Of a DNA stretch of 64,000 nt, positions 24,301 to 33,650 are shown piece after piece. A program made the translations under genes and the position numbers. The notes under the pieces were generated by a model. The model was not told the origin of the DNA. It did no database searches and saw only the letters and a list, made by a program, of their open reading frames with translations. This DNA comes from Dipylidium caninum (taxonomy: Eukaryota; Platyhelminthes; Cestoda; Cyclophyllidea; Dipylidiidae). The stretch is taken from assembly GCA_017562135.1 (NCBI GenBank), contig QEYB01001430.1, positions 434,001 through 498,000 on the forward strand, written 5' to 3'. Each line of letters opens with the position of its first letter. Positions within the stretch are counted from its first letter, which is position 1.

Positions 24301-24874
24301 GGGCCTGGCTGTCGAATGACGGTGTTGCCGTCAACGCAAGTCTGTGGTCGGAACTGCCAAGATTTCGCAGTAGACATACAATTGCCCCGAGCCCATTGCC
24401 CTTGTTTTGTCTTGTCTTGAGCCTCACCATCCAGTCTCGACGTTGACACCGCGCACTACACTTCCAGCTCCATCCATCGGTGCCGCGGAACATCTGCTCT
24501 GGACGTCCGGAGGCGTTCTCCTCGTCGGAACCTCCCAGGGCGTGCTGCTTAAGATCCGCTGGCCACTCGTTGAGGACGTTGGCTCTGGTGACGCCGATGA
24601 TGAGGCCTCGGACACCGACGACGACGACTACACACCCGCCTCTGCCTCTCCGACGATAACAGCCCAGGTTTTGCGTCTGCACCGAGGACCGGCGGAAGCT
24701 TGTTTCAGCCTCCTCGCGCCTGCCCTGACTCTGGGCAGGGGATTTGTGCATCCGCTGCGCCACTGCCTCCCCGAGTCCTCCCAGAGCGGCGGCGCCAGCT
24801 CCAGTGCTCTCGCCAGTGCCAACGCCTACTTCATCGTCTCGTTCTTCAACGACAACACCGTCCGCGATGCGTAG
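1..24874 (+). CDS. LRRK: LRRK-family Roco protein kinase (5' partial, 37 exons)
   Basis: Multidomain Ser/Thr kinase with its own Ras-like GTPase; in animals LRRK proteins act on membranes and microtubules. Exons read by hand: 1-114, 474-765, 1888-1991, 2365-2697, 2862-2947, 3757-3979, 5450-5790, 5886-6305, 6469-6574, 7276-7628, 8124-8241, 8396-8548, 9040-9320, 9411-9507, 9935-10240, 10817-11064, 11340-11495, 11792-11994, 12552-12799, 12854-13105, 13433-13707, 14214-14430, 14846-15092, 15134-15288, 15767-15933, 16004-16114, 16277-16616, 17004-17315, 17618-18010, 18406-18831, 18954-19088, 19995-20268, 21059-21377, 21979-22260, 22581-22843, 23893-24022, 24435-24874. Phases agree at every junction except 2697/2862. 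The exon ends at 11340 and 16616 are the least certain. The total is about 2,970 residues, longer than human LRRK1 or LRRK2. No initiator is seen, so the gene starts upstream of the window. Stop TAG at 24872. Confidence 0.93.
1353..1496. repeat. Foldback (MITE-like) hairpin element in LRRK intron 2
   Basis: Two arms of about 64 nt (1353-1416 and 1433-1496) are reverse complements with about seven differences, separated by a loop of about 16 nt. The shared core includes GTTGCGGCAAATGCGAT. The element lies wholly in the intron between 765 and 1888. I see no coding capacity and no clear target-site duplication. It could be a foldback or MITE-type element, or a hairpin RNA source. Confidence 0.75.
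2919..3130 (-). repeat. Dispersed repeat A, copy 1 (at the end of LRRK exon 5 and into its intron)
   Basis: The minus strand here matches the plus strand at 37984-38202 over about 210 bp with scattered substitutions and small indels. Shared landmarks include CACCACATGAACCTG, CGTCTGACCGGCCTCA and GGCTTCACCGGCCAGCCATT. The first 29 bases overlap the proposed LRRK exon that ends at 2947, so the last residues of that exon and its splice donor fall inside the repeat. Confidence 0.8.
3224..3257 (+). repeat. 17-bp exact tandem duplication in intron
   Basis: CGGTGCCTGTTTGCGTC occurs twice head to tail (3224-3240 and 3241-3257) in the LRRK intron after the exon ending at 2947. No function is apparent. 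Confidence 0.85.
5450..9320 (+). CDS. LRRK: LRRK leucine-rich repeat region (exons 7-13)
   Basis: About 590 residues hold roughly eleven LRRs of the LxxLxLxxNxL type. Good examples are ITKLNLSNNCISGLP, LDLSRNQIIALP, LTRLDLSSNVLISLP, LQCLDLSVNSLTELP, LHLWLQGNRLHRLP, LTSLDVSGNRLAG, LVHLDLSNNRITAV, LLHLNLHNNLISVF and LASLDLSENADLL. Introns fall inside or between repeats: LPHLE at 5790 continues as DLDLSRN at 5886. A Gly/Lys-rich spacer (around 7590-7628) interrupts the array. The last exon (9040-9320) ends the solenoid (LPPDLWRLNKLKSLTFF) and adds a basic, Ala/Pro-rich linker before the GTPase. The exon 8396-8548 has no ATG and is recognised only by its LRR content and phase. Confidence 0.92.
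9411..11064 (+). CDS. LRRK: LRRK ROC GTPase domain (exons 14-16)
   Basis: Ras-of-complex domain, the GTP-binding half of the Roco tandem. The P-loop GSRGVGKTS lies in 9411-9507. The switch-II equivalent WDFP, where Ras proteins have DxxG, is in 9935-10240. VVVVATHAD, in 10817-11064, replaces the usual NKxD guanine-specificity motif as THxD, as is known for LRRKs. Pro/Ser-rich residues follow WDFP, where other LRRKs have AGQ, so the catalytic switch is altered or displaced here. The intron after 10240 begins with GC, and the phase requires that donor. Confidence 0.9.
10241..10816 (+). other. LRRK: GC-AG intron in the ROC domain
   Basis: The exon ends AACATTCAG at 10240 and the intron begins GCATGT. 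The acceptor TCTCCACAG ends at 10816. The next exon must be entered in phase 0 to read TRASNAPVVVVATHAD; the nearest GT downstream (GCAT|GTGCTC) would break the frame, so the GC donor is the only simple solution. Confidence 0.7.
11340..15933 (+). CDS. LRRK: LRRK COR domain and linker (exons 17-25)
   Basis: The C-terminal-of-ROC domain mediates Roco dimerisation and couples GTPase to kinase. Typical COR-A sequence is visible: PVPLVYHELGEVVRDL, then LVFLHETGHLLYFTNL and VVLDPLWLCDLLLRLL, with the VLDPxWL motif shared by Roco proteins. COR-B follows with LRIYALAYVPTGFWARLITRLL (13433-13707), which matches the conserved P-x-G-F-W-x-R-L. Exon 12854-13105 inserts a polar, Asn/Pro-rich stretch, and 14846-15092 an acidic Glu/Lys-rich stretch. 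The block ends with VVHHIDCLLEDWYP and VIPCTDC, a short cysteine motif near the kinase. The first acceptor is uncertain: GAG|G at 11339 keeps phase, but a stronger CTGCAG lies 7 nt upstream. Confidence 0.9.
15093..15133 (+). other. LRRK: 41-nt intron within LRRK
   Basis: GTGAGT at 15093 and a CCCCCTTTAG acceptor ending at 15133 bound a 41-nt intron. Splicing joins VVEAF (phase 1) to HDFSKYCLVHLHMP. It is the shortest intron in this gene, whose other introns run from 54 nt to over 1 kb. Confidence 0.85.
15293..15329 (+). repeat. (TC)n microsatellite beside a splice donor
   Basis: An uninterrupted TC tract of about 37 nt begins a few bases after the GTTAGT donor at 15289 in a LRRK intron. Confidence 0.95.
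16004..20268 (+). CDS. LRRK: LRRK protein kinase domain (exons 26-32)
   Basis: Complete Ser/Thr kinase. The Gly-rich loop GRGAFGSVFAG is in 16277-16616. The ATP-binding lysine is in VPVGVKI (17004-17315), the alpha-C glutamate probably in ELRSELAVL (17618-18010). The catalytic loop YRDLKPDN (18406-18831) has Tyr in place of His, as in other LRRKs. Then come SDFGVS, GTPGFMAPEV, DIYALGILM and CWSHEPQLRP. LRRK1 and LRRK2 are known to carry DYG where this protein has DFG. Three low-complexity insertions stand out: one before the VPVGVKI strand, an acidic one of about 85 residues between it and alpha-C, and one of about 65 residues, with a 13-Gly run, between the catalytic loop and DFG. The donor ending the G-loop exon is ambiguous (16616, 16622 or 16628, all phase 0). 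Confidence 0.95.
21059..24874 (+). CDS. LRRK: LRRK C-terminal WD40-like propeller (exons 33-37)
   Basis: About 475 residues with weak WD40 blade patterns: SRGRVWIGGH at the start, ALLVDDGGHLWCADSAGQLMVF, GDCIWMVCVDECSVVLGLSTGWL, GLLWLGGTCSSIAEF, then EHLLWTSGGVLLVGTSQGVLLKI near the end. The region is divided by Ala/Pro- and Asp-rich insertions. LRRK1 and LRRK2 end in a seven-blade propeller, so this fits the family order. Splicing from 22843 to 23893 uses a GC donor. The protein ends FFNDNTVRDA with TAG at 24872-24874; no long C-terminal helix follows as it does in LRRK2, although a further splice before the stop cannot be excluded. Confidence 0.87.
22844..23892 (+). other. LRRK: GC-AG intron in the WD40 region
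   Basis: The exon ends TTCCCAG and the intron begins GCAAGT, which is the known consensus for GC donors. The acceptor CCCCTTAG ends at 23892. Phase 1 on both sides gives LFPGCELVCW. The alternative GTGACC four bases on would change phase. Confidence 0.8.
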
Positions 24875-25359
24875 CCGGGCGGACTGGAGGCCCGCGATCT
24901 TGTCTGTCTGTACAAAACCACCGATTTACTATCATTATTATTATTATTTTGTATTGTTACGCGGTAGATGGGCTCACCTCGACCACTGCCGTTACTTTGT
25001 CTCCCTGGGGTCATTGGGTCTCGGAGAGGAATTGACAACACCCCCTTACCGCCTCGCTTCTCCTCGCTTTCCTCCCCCACACGCTTTGGGAGTCACATTT
25101 GCCTAACGCCCCTTGAACCAGGCGAACGCGGCCAATCACCGCGGAGGTGTGTTCCCCTCGATGCGCCAACGTCTGGACTTCTTTTCGTCCGCCCAACAAT
25201 TAGCCCCACCGACTCCTCCTCGCACGCGCTCCCCCCCCCCCGCGTCGCCGTCCGGACGGGGGAGGTCGGACTGGGAAAATCAGGCTGGGCGAGCGTGTTG
25301 GCCGAAAGGGACTGTCTCGCCACTTCCACTGGGCACTTCTCCTAAGTACACTGCGAACA

Positions 25360-25365
25360 AATAAA
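25360..25365 (+). terminator. Candidate polyadenylation signal for LRRK
   Basis: AATAAA lies about 490 nt after the LRRK stop codon and is the first canonical hexamer I see downstream on this strand. Confidence 0.5.
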
Positions 25366-26716
25366 GTAGGCCGTGTTTCGTCAGTGAATCCTGCCGACCG
25401 GTATTTACGCGCCAACTCTGTCGGTGGGGCAGGAAAGTTTACCGAAGACGCGAGGTCTGACCTCTCCCTCGTCCCCAGGGAGAACGAGGCCATTAGCAGG
25501 AGACAGTTGTGAGTGAACTAATGGACACGCCTCCCTCGCCGACCTTCCATCTTGGCGAATGGGTGGCCTTCTAACGCTAATAGGGCATCAATACAGCGTG
25601 TACTTTCGGCGAATGAAATCTGGGAGCGGTGAAATGACTCTAATCGTTTCTTTGAGTGGAGGTAGATTAAAAAGCGCTTTCAACTTCTTTCCTCGGCCCA
25701 GCCCTTCCGCTACGCGGCGCAAGCGTTTCTCGTGTTTTAGCCACTCACACTGCCTTACTTCCACCGTGCTCTTACTTTTCATCAAATTTCAAGTTTAAAG
25801 TACACAAGAGCACCCGCATCCCGCTCCTCCGCCCTTCTGCCTCGTCGTCCGGCTGTGGCTGAGGTACGAGAGCGTTGCCATCCCTGAGTGAGTAGCGCCT
25901 CCTCGCGAGGGGTTGATGTGCTGGAACGGCACACCTCTCCTAATTCGGCACGAGCATCGCCCCGGGGGAATGGGACGCGGTGGTGTGTTACGAGCTCCGA
26001 AGGCCTCTCCCGAGGCGCTCGAGACGAGTGCTCGGGCCGCATCGCCCGGCTGCCGTATCGATTTTTCTCCTCACACTGGGTGACTCATCGTGGCTGTCGA
26101 TTCGCCGGGGCGCGATGAGTCAACGCCGCAGTCTCAGTGGCGGAGGTGGGGTCGGCGATCGGCGGATTCAACCTCCTCCAGTGCTGCGGTGACGCGGAGC
26201 TGCTGGACGTCTGACCAAGGAACTTTCACCTTAACGGATCAAAATGCGTCTAAGATGCCACTCGGATTGTCGGAAAGCCACTGAATAACACGGTTTCTGA
26301 GGCGCGCTTTTACTCTTAACAGGTCAGAGGCGCGGCAACTTGCAACAAAAAAGAAATGGAAGTAAAAATAGGATGGAACGTAAAAGGAATGTGGATAATT
26401 CAACGAATAGGCCTACTGTTTGGTTGCATGCACATAACTTCTCCACCTCACCATGGTCTGCCCACTCACTCCGTCGCACCGACAATCAGACCACTTCAGC
26501 AGCACCACTGCTCGCCCTCCCGTCTCACAGACCCACCGCCTGTCCTTCCTCACGTCACGCAACTCTCAGTGTGACGTGAGCCAGTGACATGACGAAAGCT
26601 TTACGCGATACGCCAAGCCATTCCACGGCATGGATCTAGACCCTCCAACCGAGGTTGAAACATGTCATTGGAGAAATCGAGGCGACCGCGTCTTCTCTCA
26701 CCAGCAACGCACACAA

Positions 26717-26862
26717 TCATTCGAAGGACCCAGGGGGCGAGGTCGGGGAGAAGCGGGGATGGCGGAGTGCCGACGAGGGAAGGCGCGGTGAGGCGAGCGG
26801 CCTGCGGTTGGAGGAGCAGGAGGAGGAGGGCACAAGTCCGTTGTTACCTCCATTCGTCTGGC
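26717..26862 (+). repeat. Dispersed repeat C, copy 1
   Basis: About 145 bp here match the reverse strand of 29768-29906, with indels. Shared parts include GCGGGGATGGCGGAGT, GAGGAGGGCACAAG and CTCCATTCGTCTG. The two copies encode similar peptides by chance of homology (EEGTSPLLPPFVWL and EEGTSPFLSPFVCL) but I do not think either is a gene. Confidence 0.7.
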
Positions 26863-27933
26863 TGCAGGGCTGGCCAAAGCCCCACCGACCGCGTCTGCCT
26901 GCCACAGACACACTCCCACCTCTGCCCCAACCGGACAGTCACCGCTGGAAGCGTCGCCTGCACGAAGCCGAGTGGAGTCGCGTTTGCCCACTCGCCTCCG
27001 CTCATGCCTCGCGGCGGGCGGAGGGCGGGGAGGCATTCGGCGGTGGTGAATACGGCAAAAGTGAAGAAGGCGACAGTGTTAGGCCTTAAATAGTGTTAAG
27101 ATATCTCGTTGCGGACACGGCTATCCTCTCTGGGTACGACGGTCCCCCCACACCGTCAGACCATCTGCCGCATTTTGGAAATGGAGAACTCTACGACTGG
27201 TTAAATCTCTCCTGAATGTCAGTTTTTTTTGGGAGGATAAGCTTGGAAGAATCACCAAGAGCCCTCATCAGGCCACCTTTTGGCCAGGTTCTTTCCCAAC
27301 AATATGCCCTTGCGGCGTATTTGCCATAGACGGCACTTTCTTCTGTAACTCTCCTCGGCTACTCTTACCCACGAGGATCGCAATCACTCAGGGCCATCAA
27401 AAACCACCTAGAATTTTGTCCCAGCGTCCGTGGAGCGCGATTCGTTGCCCCAATTTCCACGCGGGTCGACGAGTCGCCCGCTGAGCCACGGAGAGGCGGG
27501 CGGGCGGACGGGCGGCGGCATCGGCGCCCCCTTCGACGGCGAAATGCACGAGCCGTCGAGGCGAGGTGGACTCAGTCCCCGGGCGGAGGGGGGCGGAGAG
27601 GCGCGGGAGGGCGGCAGTGCCAACCGCGCGCTCACGTCCAATCGTCTGGGCCGAGTTTTGTTTATTACTCCGTTTACGAGGACGTCTGGTTACTGGGACG
27701 AGATTGCTATCCGAGACGCCGGGTTCGGACAACCACCGAGCTGGTCCTAATCGCTCCGACGTGAGGTGAGGTCGTGCCAAATGCCCGCTGGTTGCGGATG
27801 GAAAACAGGAGCCGGCGACCTTGAGCCTCCCGCCCCGTGCCACAATGTTGGGGGCAGCTGCGCAAAAATCTACTGCCGGTTCCGTCGGGGATTAATTTCA
27901 GTGCCAACCGACACGAAGGAGCAGCAATTTGCA

Positions 27934-27957
27934 TTTTTTTTGGGGGGGGGGGGGGGG
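27934..27957 (+). repeat. T8-G16 homopolymer junction
   Basis: Eight T followed by sixteen G. It is a likely site of length error in assembly and could form a G-quadruplex. Confidence 0.9.
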
Positions 27958-29333
27958 AGGAACCCGTTCCCGTCGGTTGCAGTGCCTTCACCGGATGGCA
28001 ACGAGGGTCATTCGGCGGGTCACCTGGACGACATCACCGTCGGCCGAATGGCGGCCTCAGCTTCCCAAAAGTTAACTCTACCCGCTCCTTCGTCGGTGTA
28101 GGTTCACGAAAGCTCCTGAAAGGCGACAACCCAGATTCTGGGCCGTTCGCAGCCCAGGCGGTAGAAGTCATCGGTCGAGTCGCACGGAGCCGAGCGGGTC
28201 GAGCCTACGAGAGGGACGAACCCCTCCCCACTTCGCGCAGACTCGAGATCAGCTTCCGTCCCCTGCTTTGCTACTGTCGGCCGGCGCTCCGCTCCCCACG
28301 GGCCTCCCCCTGGGAGGGGAGGGCGACGGCTTTCTGGATGTGCTTCAATGGGATATTGGCAAAGTTAGATGCATGACTCAAAGGAAGGAGTAAATAAACA
28401 ACACGTGACTCATTAACCAGTTGGCCTGAAAACAACTGCAGCCCGAAAAATGTCCGTGGAGGTGATGGACAACGCGACGGGAGCTTTGGCCACACCAGCG
28501 CCAGAAACATCCACTTCGCGCTGCGGTCATTCCAGGCCGTCCGGTCGCCGTCCCACGTCGCCGGAAGCTGGCGAGTCGTTCTGCGCCGGTCGCACTTCAC
28601 TCTTGCCTCGATATCTTCTCGTGAAAGTGGCCAATCGAGACAAGTGTCCCGAGGCGATCAGCCCTTCGTCTGGTTTGGCATGCTTCGACGCGTTTGACGG
28701 CGAGCGGCTCGAGGCGACGCACTCGTGTGCCCCGTCGGAGTGGCCGCCGCCGCCGCCGAAAGGCCACGCTCTGTGCGGTGGGTGCACAGTTTAGGCCACA
28801 AGCCTCTCCCTCGCCGCATGGCAAGGCAAAATGCACCATGATTGCCAGGGGAGATAGAATTTTTTGGCACTCTGAAGATGGCAAATCAACATTTTGTTTG
28901 GCGTTTAAAAATACTACTTGACGGAAAAAGCGAGTCGATCCGACATCGGTGCAGTGGAGCGGCGAGGCGAGGCGACGCGGTGCAGAAGTGTGTGGAGGAC
29001 GAGAGGATTTATGCCTCCTGCGGACTCGGTGGAGTAGAGGAGGCAGTCGGGTTGCCTTCGTCGCGGGAGGACGCGCCCGTCGCGAAGTGGGGGGCGGCGG
29101 ACCCCCGCCCCGCCCCTCGGACAGTTTGCCGCCGGACCGACGCGGCGGAGGCAGGACAGGCTGGTCCAGGGGCGAGACGAGGTTGCCTGCGCCTGAGGAC
29201 ACGACAAAATGTCTGTCACCAGAAAATGTCACTCTACTTGAACGCTTGATAAAAAAGAGGAATACTTCATCCCGCACGTGGCATGCGCAGTCGTCGACGT
29301 GGAATTTTTAAAGAAAACAGCGCGCCTCAGAAG

Positions 29334-29714
29334 AAGCACCGCAGGCGGGGCGAAATGCGGCCTCGTCCACCGGGCAGAGACGGGGGAGCGGGCAGTCTGA
29401 GGGTCGAATCGCGTCGAGGCCTCGCCTGGCCGCTCCGCCACCACCGAGTGTCGGGCGCGGCCGCGACACACCGTCCCGGCGTCCTCGCCTCGACTTCCAC
29501 CGACTCTCTGCGCGCCGCCAGTGAGTGCTGCGACCACCTCGGGGAGAAGCGCGTGGCCTCCGTGTGCAACGGCGCTGCGCCCACACTGAGTGGGAAGCGA
29601 TGAGTCGTGGACAAGCAGCCCTGACCTCCGTCGCCCTGCGCCCCTCCGCTGCCAGCCCCCGCCACTCGCCACCCCCCCCCTCCTCCCCCGGCGCTCGTCT
29701 TCCACCGCTCACGG
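29334..29714 (+). repeat. Dispersed repeat B, copy 1
   Basis: About 380 bp nearly identical, in the same orientation, to 40106-40505. Differences are a few substitutions and a change in length of a C-rich tract near the end (around 29655-29690). The boundary is sharp at GAAGCAC on the left and at CCACCGCTCACG on the right. Confidence 0.88.
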
Positions 29715-29767
29715 CCCTGGGCCCATCGCTGAACGCCTCCTCGTCCTCCGCTGTGTGGCCGTGGCAG

Positions 29768-29906
29768 ACAGACGAATGGAGACAAAAACGGGCTTGTGCC
29801 CTCCTCCTCCTCCCACCTCAGGTCACTCGTGTTACCGCGCTTTCTCCCGGCGCTACTCCGCCATCCCCGCCTCTCCCCCGACCCCACCGACTGGGTCTTC
29901 CGAATG
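29768..29906 (-). repeat. Dispersed repeat C, copy 2
   Basis: Reverse-strand match to 26717-26862. It follows repeat B copy 1 after about 50 bp, but no repeat C follows repeat B copy 2 near 40505, so the two families move or are copied separately. Confidence 0.7.
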
Positions 29907-32900
29907 CCCGCTAAACCGCTGACCGTGTGCGTTGCTCGAAAGTCATTGCCAGACACGCAGAATAAAAGGCGGTTTGTGGGCATACGCCTCGTCTCCCCAC
30001 CAAACGACGCCGGGTGGTGGGGAGGGACGAAGGGGAAACCCTTGTCCAACGCCGCGAGATCGCTCGTCTGTGCGTCGGTGTCCGCCGCGACGTCTCGCAG
30101 CGACGTGGTCCCCCGAACCCGGCGCGAGGGGGTTTCCTGTCCCCGCAATTGGAGCGAGACGGAGGCGATATTCCCGGCGTGCCAACTCGACTGGCATCCC
30201 GCTGACTCGTCTGGCGCAGCCTCATGGCGCTGGAGGAAGAGGCGACGGAGGCACTGAAGTGGGACCGAACACGGACGAACGCAGGTGGTGCGGCGTTCCC
30301 TCCGCCCCCACCCCTCCCCCCTGTCCCCTGTGGACATCAATCACACCGGCGCAATCAGCGCTGTGCACGGGGCGGGGCTGTGGAGGGGGGGGGGAGAGGG
30401 GCGCCGGGAATGAGAGGAGGCGCCGCCTCGTTGGCCTTGACGTCGTCTCGGGGGCAAATGGCAGTTGCGGGACGATGTTGCGGCGTGGTGGGGGGGGGGG
30501 GAAGGGGGGAGATGCGGCGGCTGCGTGGGCGCAAGAGAACGCATGCGTCCCGGGGATCCTGCGTGCCAATTAATTCTCGCTCGGCTTCGCCGTCGCCGTG
30601 TAGCAACCGCGGATGGACGGCCGAGGCCCACAACGCGTCGTCGTGGCGTGCCATGGCAGAAGATGCGTCCCAAGGAAGGCGAGACGGCGGTAGATTGAAT
30701 GGTGCTGCTGTTCAAGCGGTCTGATTGTCGGCGCCACGCGATGATGCGCTGGAGAAGTTCATTACAGTTACGTCTTCTAACAAACTCCTCGCCCCACCGC
30801 TATCGTTACTAAACCATGCGGCAACTCGCTGTTGCATGCAAGAAAGCGGCTTATTTCCCCTCGACGATGCTCCCGTCGCCATGGTTAACTGCTACACGAT
30901 CTTTGATTTACTGCCTCACCACCGCATAACTTTCGCCGTTTGCGTTATCCCCCCACTGTGTGGACTGCAACCCTCGGGGGATATTCGGCGTATAGTGGGG
31001 CGGGACGTGAGCACAATGCGGACACTTTTTCCCTCCCAGCCGACCTGTCAACCGACTGTCTTGTACCAGGGGCTACTTGCTGCTTCTCACCTCCTCACTA
31101 GTCACTTTTTGCCTTCACACGTGACGGCCGTCCACATGATCGTTTCTCCCACCTTGGATAAAATCGCGTCTCCCCGGCAGCCCGCGCAACCTCTTCGGCT
31201 TTTCAAATTCAACGACAATGTTGGATGTCCTCTGGTTACAATGCTGATCGCCTCTTCTTTTTAGTTTGAGATAAGGGCGAAAGTTGTAATGGCGGATTAA
31301 TTCATGCTCAAAAGAGGCCAACTTGGAGGACGTGACACCTGGCTGCGCCGTGTTAACCAGGTCCCCGGACGCCCCGATCGGCACTGGTGTGTTCAGTGTC
31401 GGTCGAAGGAATTTCTTCTTCCCGAAGATGGCGGAGTTCAGAGGAGATTACAAAGTCGGTATAACAGAAGGAATAATGATTGCCGTGGACATAAGCATGA
31501 GACTATACACACAATGAATGTCGTATGGGGAAAGAAACTGGAAGCATCTATAATCTACCCTAAAATGATCGACTAACCGCAAGAGGATTCTGCCAATTAA
31601 ACGACAAAATCACCGAATCTGATAGTAATTCAGTCTGACAGATGGCGGTGCTGTCGAGTCCACCTCATGACGTGTTTTCACGGGAGGAAATGACAAATTG
31701 CGTTTGCAGATTTTGCCTCGGCACACTCGAGGCCCGCATCCGCCGGCAGCGCGATCCGAGTGCATTTCGTCATCCGCAGCGCGTAATGCTGCCCTGGGAA
31801 CTGATCGATAGCTGCACGTGTGCGGGGTGCATGTTTTTAAAATCGATTTCCGATAATTGAATTGCATGAAAAACGAAATCTTCATTGCAGGGGCGGCCGA
31901 GGCGCCTCGAGCAACCGCGAGGAAGTGCATTTAAGAGGTGTTAACCCACGCAATCCACCTGCTTGGAGTGAATGCGCTCGCGACGCAATCAGGACGGCTG
32001 TTGCAGTCCTGACGGTGCGTGAAGCCGCCACTTTGTCATTGACAAAAGGGGGGAGGCGGCGGGGGGGGGGTTGAGAGAAGGCCAGAATCATGTCATGCTT
32101 CGTGTATTGACTTTCCCCTTTCCTAAACTATCCTCTTTATGGCGGGAATGAGGCTACTCTATGCGCCCCGACTTTTCTCAAAATCCGCATTCTGATCTTC
32201 ATTATTTACCGCAATTTTCATCATTTATATGTGGAAACACTTAGCATAAGGCTAGACATTCTAGTAGGGCAAAGTTAGCACCCAAAACGTGAATAAGCGC
32301 GTCTTCTCAATCGTCAAGGTGCTTTCTTAGTCTTTTTAACAGCTGCACTGCCATAAGAGGAAGCGAAGACAACCCACACGCAGATTCACAAGTGACCACA
32401 CAGTTACAGGATGGGGAGATTCTTTAAGGGTCAACGTTACCAGAAGTTTATGTCTCCATGTGTTTGAGATTCTTCATCACTCTGAAAAGAAAAGAAAGAC
32501 GTGGTTAGAAAGTCTCCCAACCGCGACTCTGAGCGGCTGCTGGCCTCGACAGGCCAGAAAGGAGGCTCTTCGGCGTCGGTGAGGCACCATAGCCGACAGG
32601 GCGTCTCTGGCTCACTCTCTTCAGCCGCAACGTCTCGTTTCCCGTGGCGACTCGGGAGACGTGAAGGAAATTTTTTCCCCGGGAGATATGGGTGAGGCTC
32701 GAAAATCGTGAATCGGGTGATTTGAAAGCACATCTTTTGAGTGTCTCCAATGATTAGGCGAAGGGGATAGCTCGGTCGCCTCCCAGCGGGGCGAAGTGTC
32801 GTCGCCAAGTCACTACAGTCCTCATGACACTTCTGCACTCTCGCGAGCGGCACTGACGAAAGAAAAGTACCACGTGCGGTGTCTTCTCGCAAATTGCCTC

Positions 32901-33405
32901 ATGTTGTGTCTCTTCAACCAAGTCGAATGCCGTCCAAGGAGGCGGAGCGTGTCACGAGGTCGTCTCTGGTCTCTGGACTGCGTCGTAGTCTGGTAGGAAG
33001 CGTCACCGGCACCGCTGGGCCCGTCCGCGCTCCGGTGCGCCTTAATTGGCCCCAGACTCTGACGAAGGTCTGGTGACAGGGGTGTGTTAAACTACAACTG
33101 CAAGTGCCGCCTAAGGCCTTATGCCTCGTCTACGAATTCGTCGTGTGTGTACGTGACGCTGGATTCGAATGCGCGGAGTTTATGTTGCGCTGAGGAGAAG
33201 TCACTTTGTGCACATGCGCGTCCCACTTGCTTCGTGATTCACTTTATGGGCTCTCCGTCAGAAAGCGATTGTCCTCCCTGCATTACCACTTCGAAATGAG
33301 AGGGTGGGGAGCGAGCGACCGAGAGGACGAGGGAGGGGGCGAGCGGACGAGATTGAACCGGAGCACGCCCTGCTTTCTGCTCATTTGCCTCGAGGACGGA
33401 GAGCC

Positions 33406-33429
33406 AGAGAGAGAGAGAGAGAGAGAGAG
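33406..33429 (+). repeat. (GA)n microsatellite
   Basis: An AG tract of about 24 nt, followed by degenerate GCGAGAGCGAG, in the spacer before the minus-strand gene. Confidence 0.95.
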
Positions 33430-33650
33430 CGAGAGCGAGTGACCGAGTTTATGAATAAGCCGAAAACGGGGATGTGGACGTGAAAAGCGCCCCAGTCTCC
33501 AACGGGAAATGGAGCTCCGGTGACTATTTCGTCCATTCACCAATCATCCGCGGATACTTCCGAGTGCGATGAGCTAAATGGCAGTCTCCCGCCCCCTCCG
33601 CCTCCGCCTCCGCCTCTCGCCTCTCCTCGATGATGCGGCAACAATGAGAC

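Larger units (their letters stand above)
24875..33650. other. GC-rich intergenic spacer
   Basis: After the LRRK 3' end I find no exon chain with matching splice sites and a recognisable protein. Open frames here are long only because the sequence is GC-rich, and they overlap on both strands. The stretch holds repeat copies (listed separately), a T8-G16 homopolymer junction at 27934-27957 and a GA microsatellite. A weak minus-strand candidate ends at 32437-32439: a TTTCTTTTCAG acceptor followed by SDEESQTHGDINFW and a stop. Confidence 0.6.

Noticed and set aside
29327..30340. 337-codon minus-strand open frame
   Set aside because: It runs through repeats B and C, overlaps other long frames on the opposite strand, and shows no domain or splice signals. 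GC content explains it.
1403..30582. A shared 15-mer (GCCAATTAATTCTCG) between the foldback element and 30568-30582
   Set aside because: About two chance matches of this length are expected within 64 kb, and the flanks are unrelated.
30725..31264. 179-codon plus-strand open frame
   Set aside because: It begins without ATG and the translation has no recognisable pattern; no splice context supports it.
32437..32892. Minus-strand frame ending SDEESQTHGDINFW after a good acceptor
   Set aside because: The terminal exon is plausible, but no upstream exon with a matching donor and phase could be found, so it was left as a note in the spacer entry.
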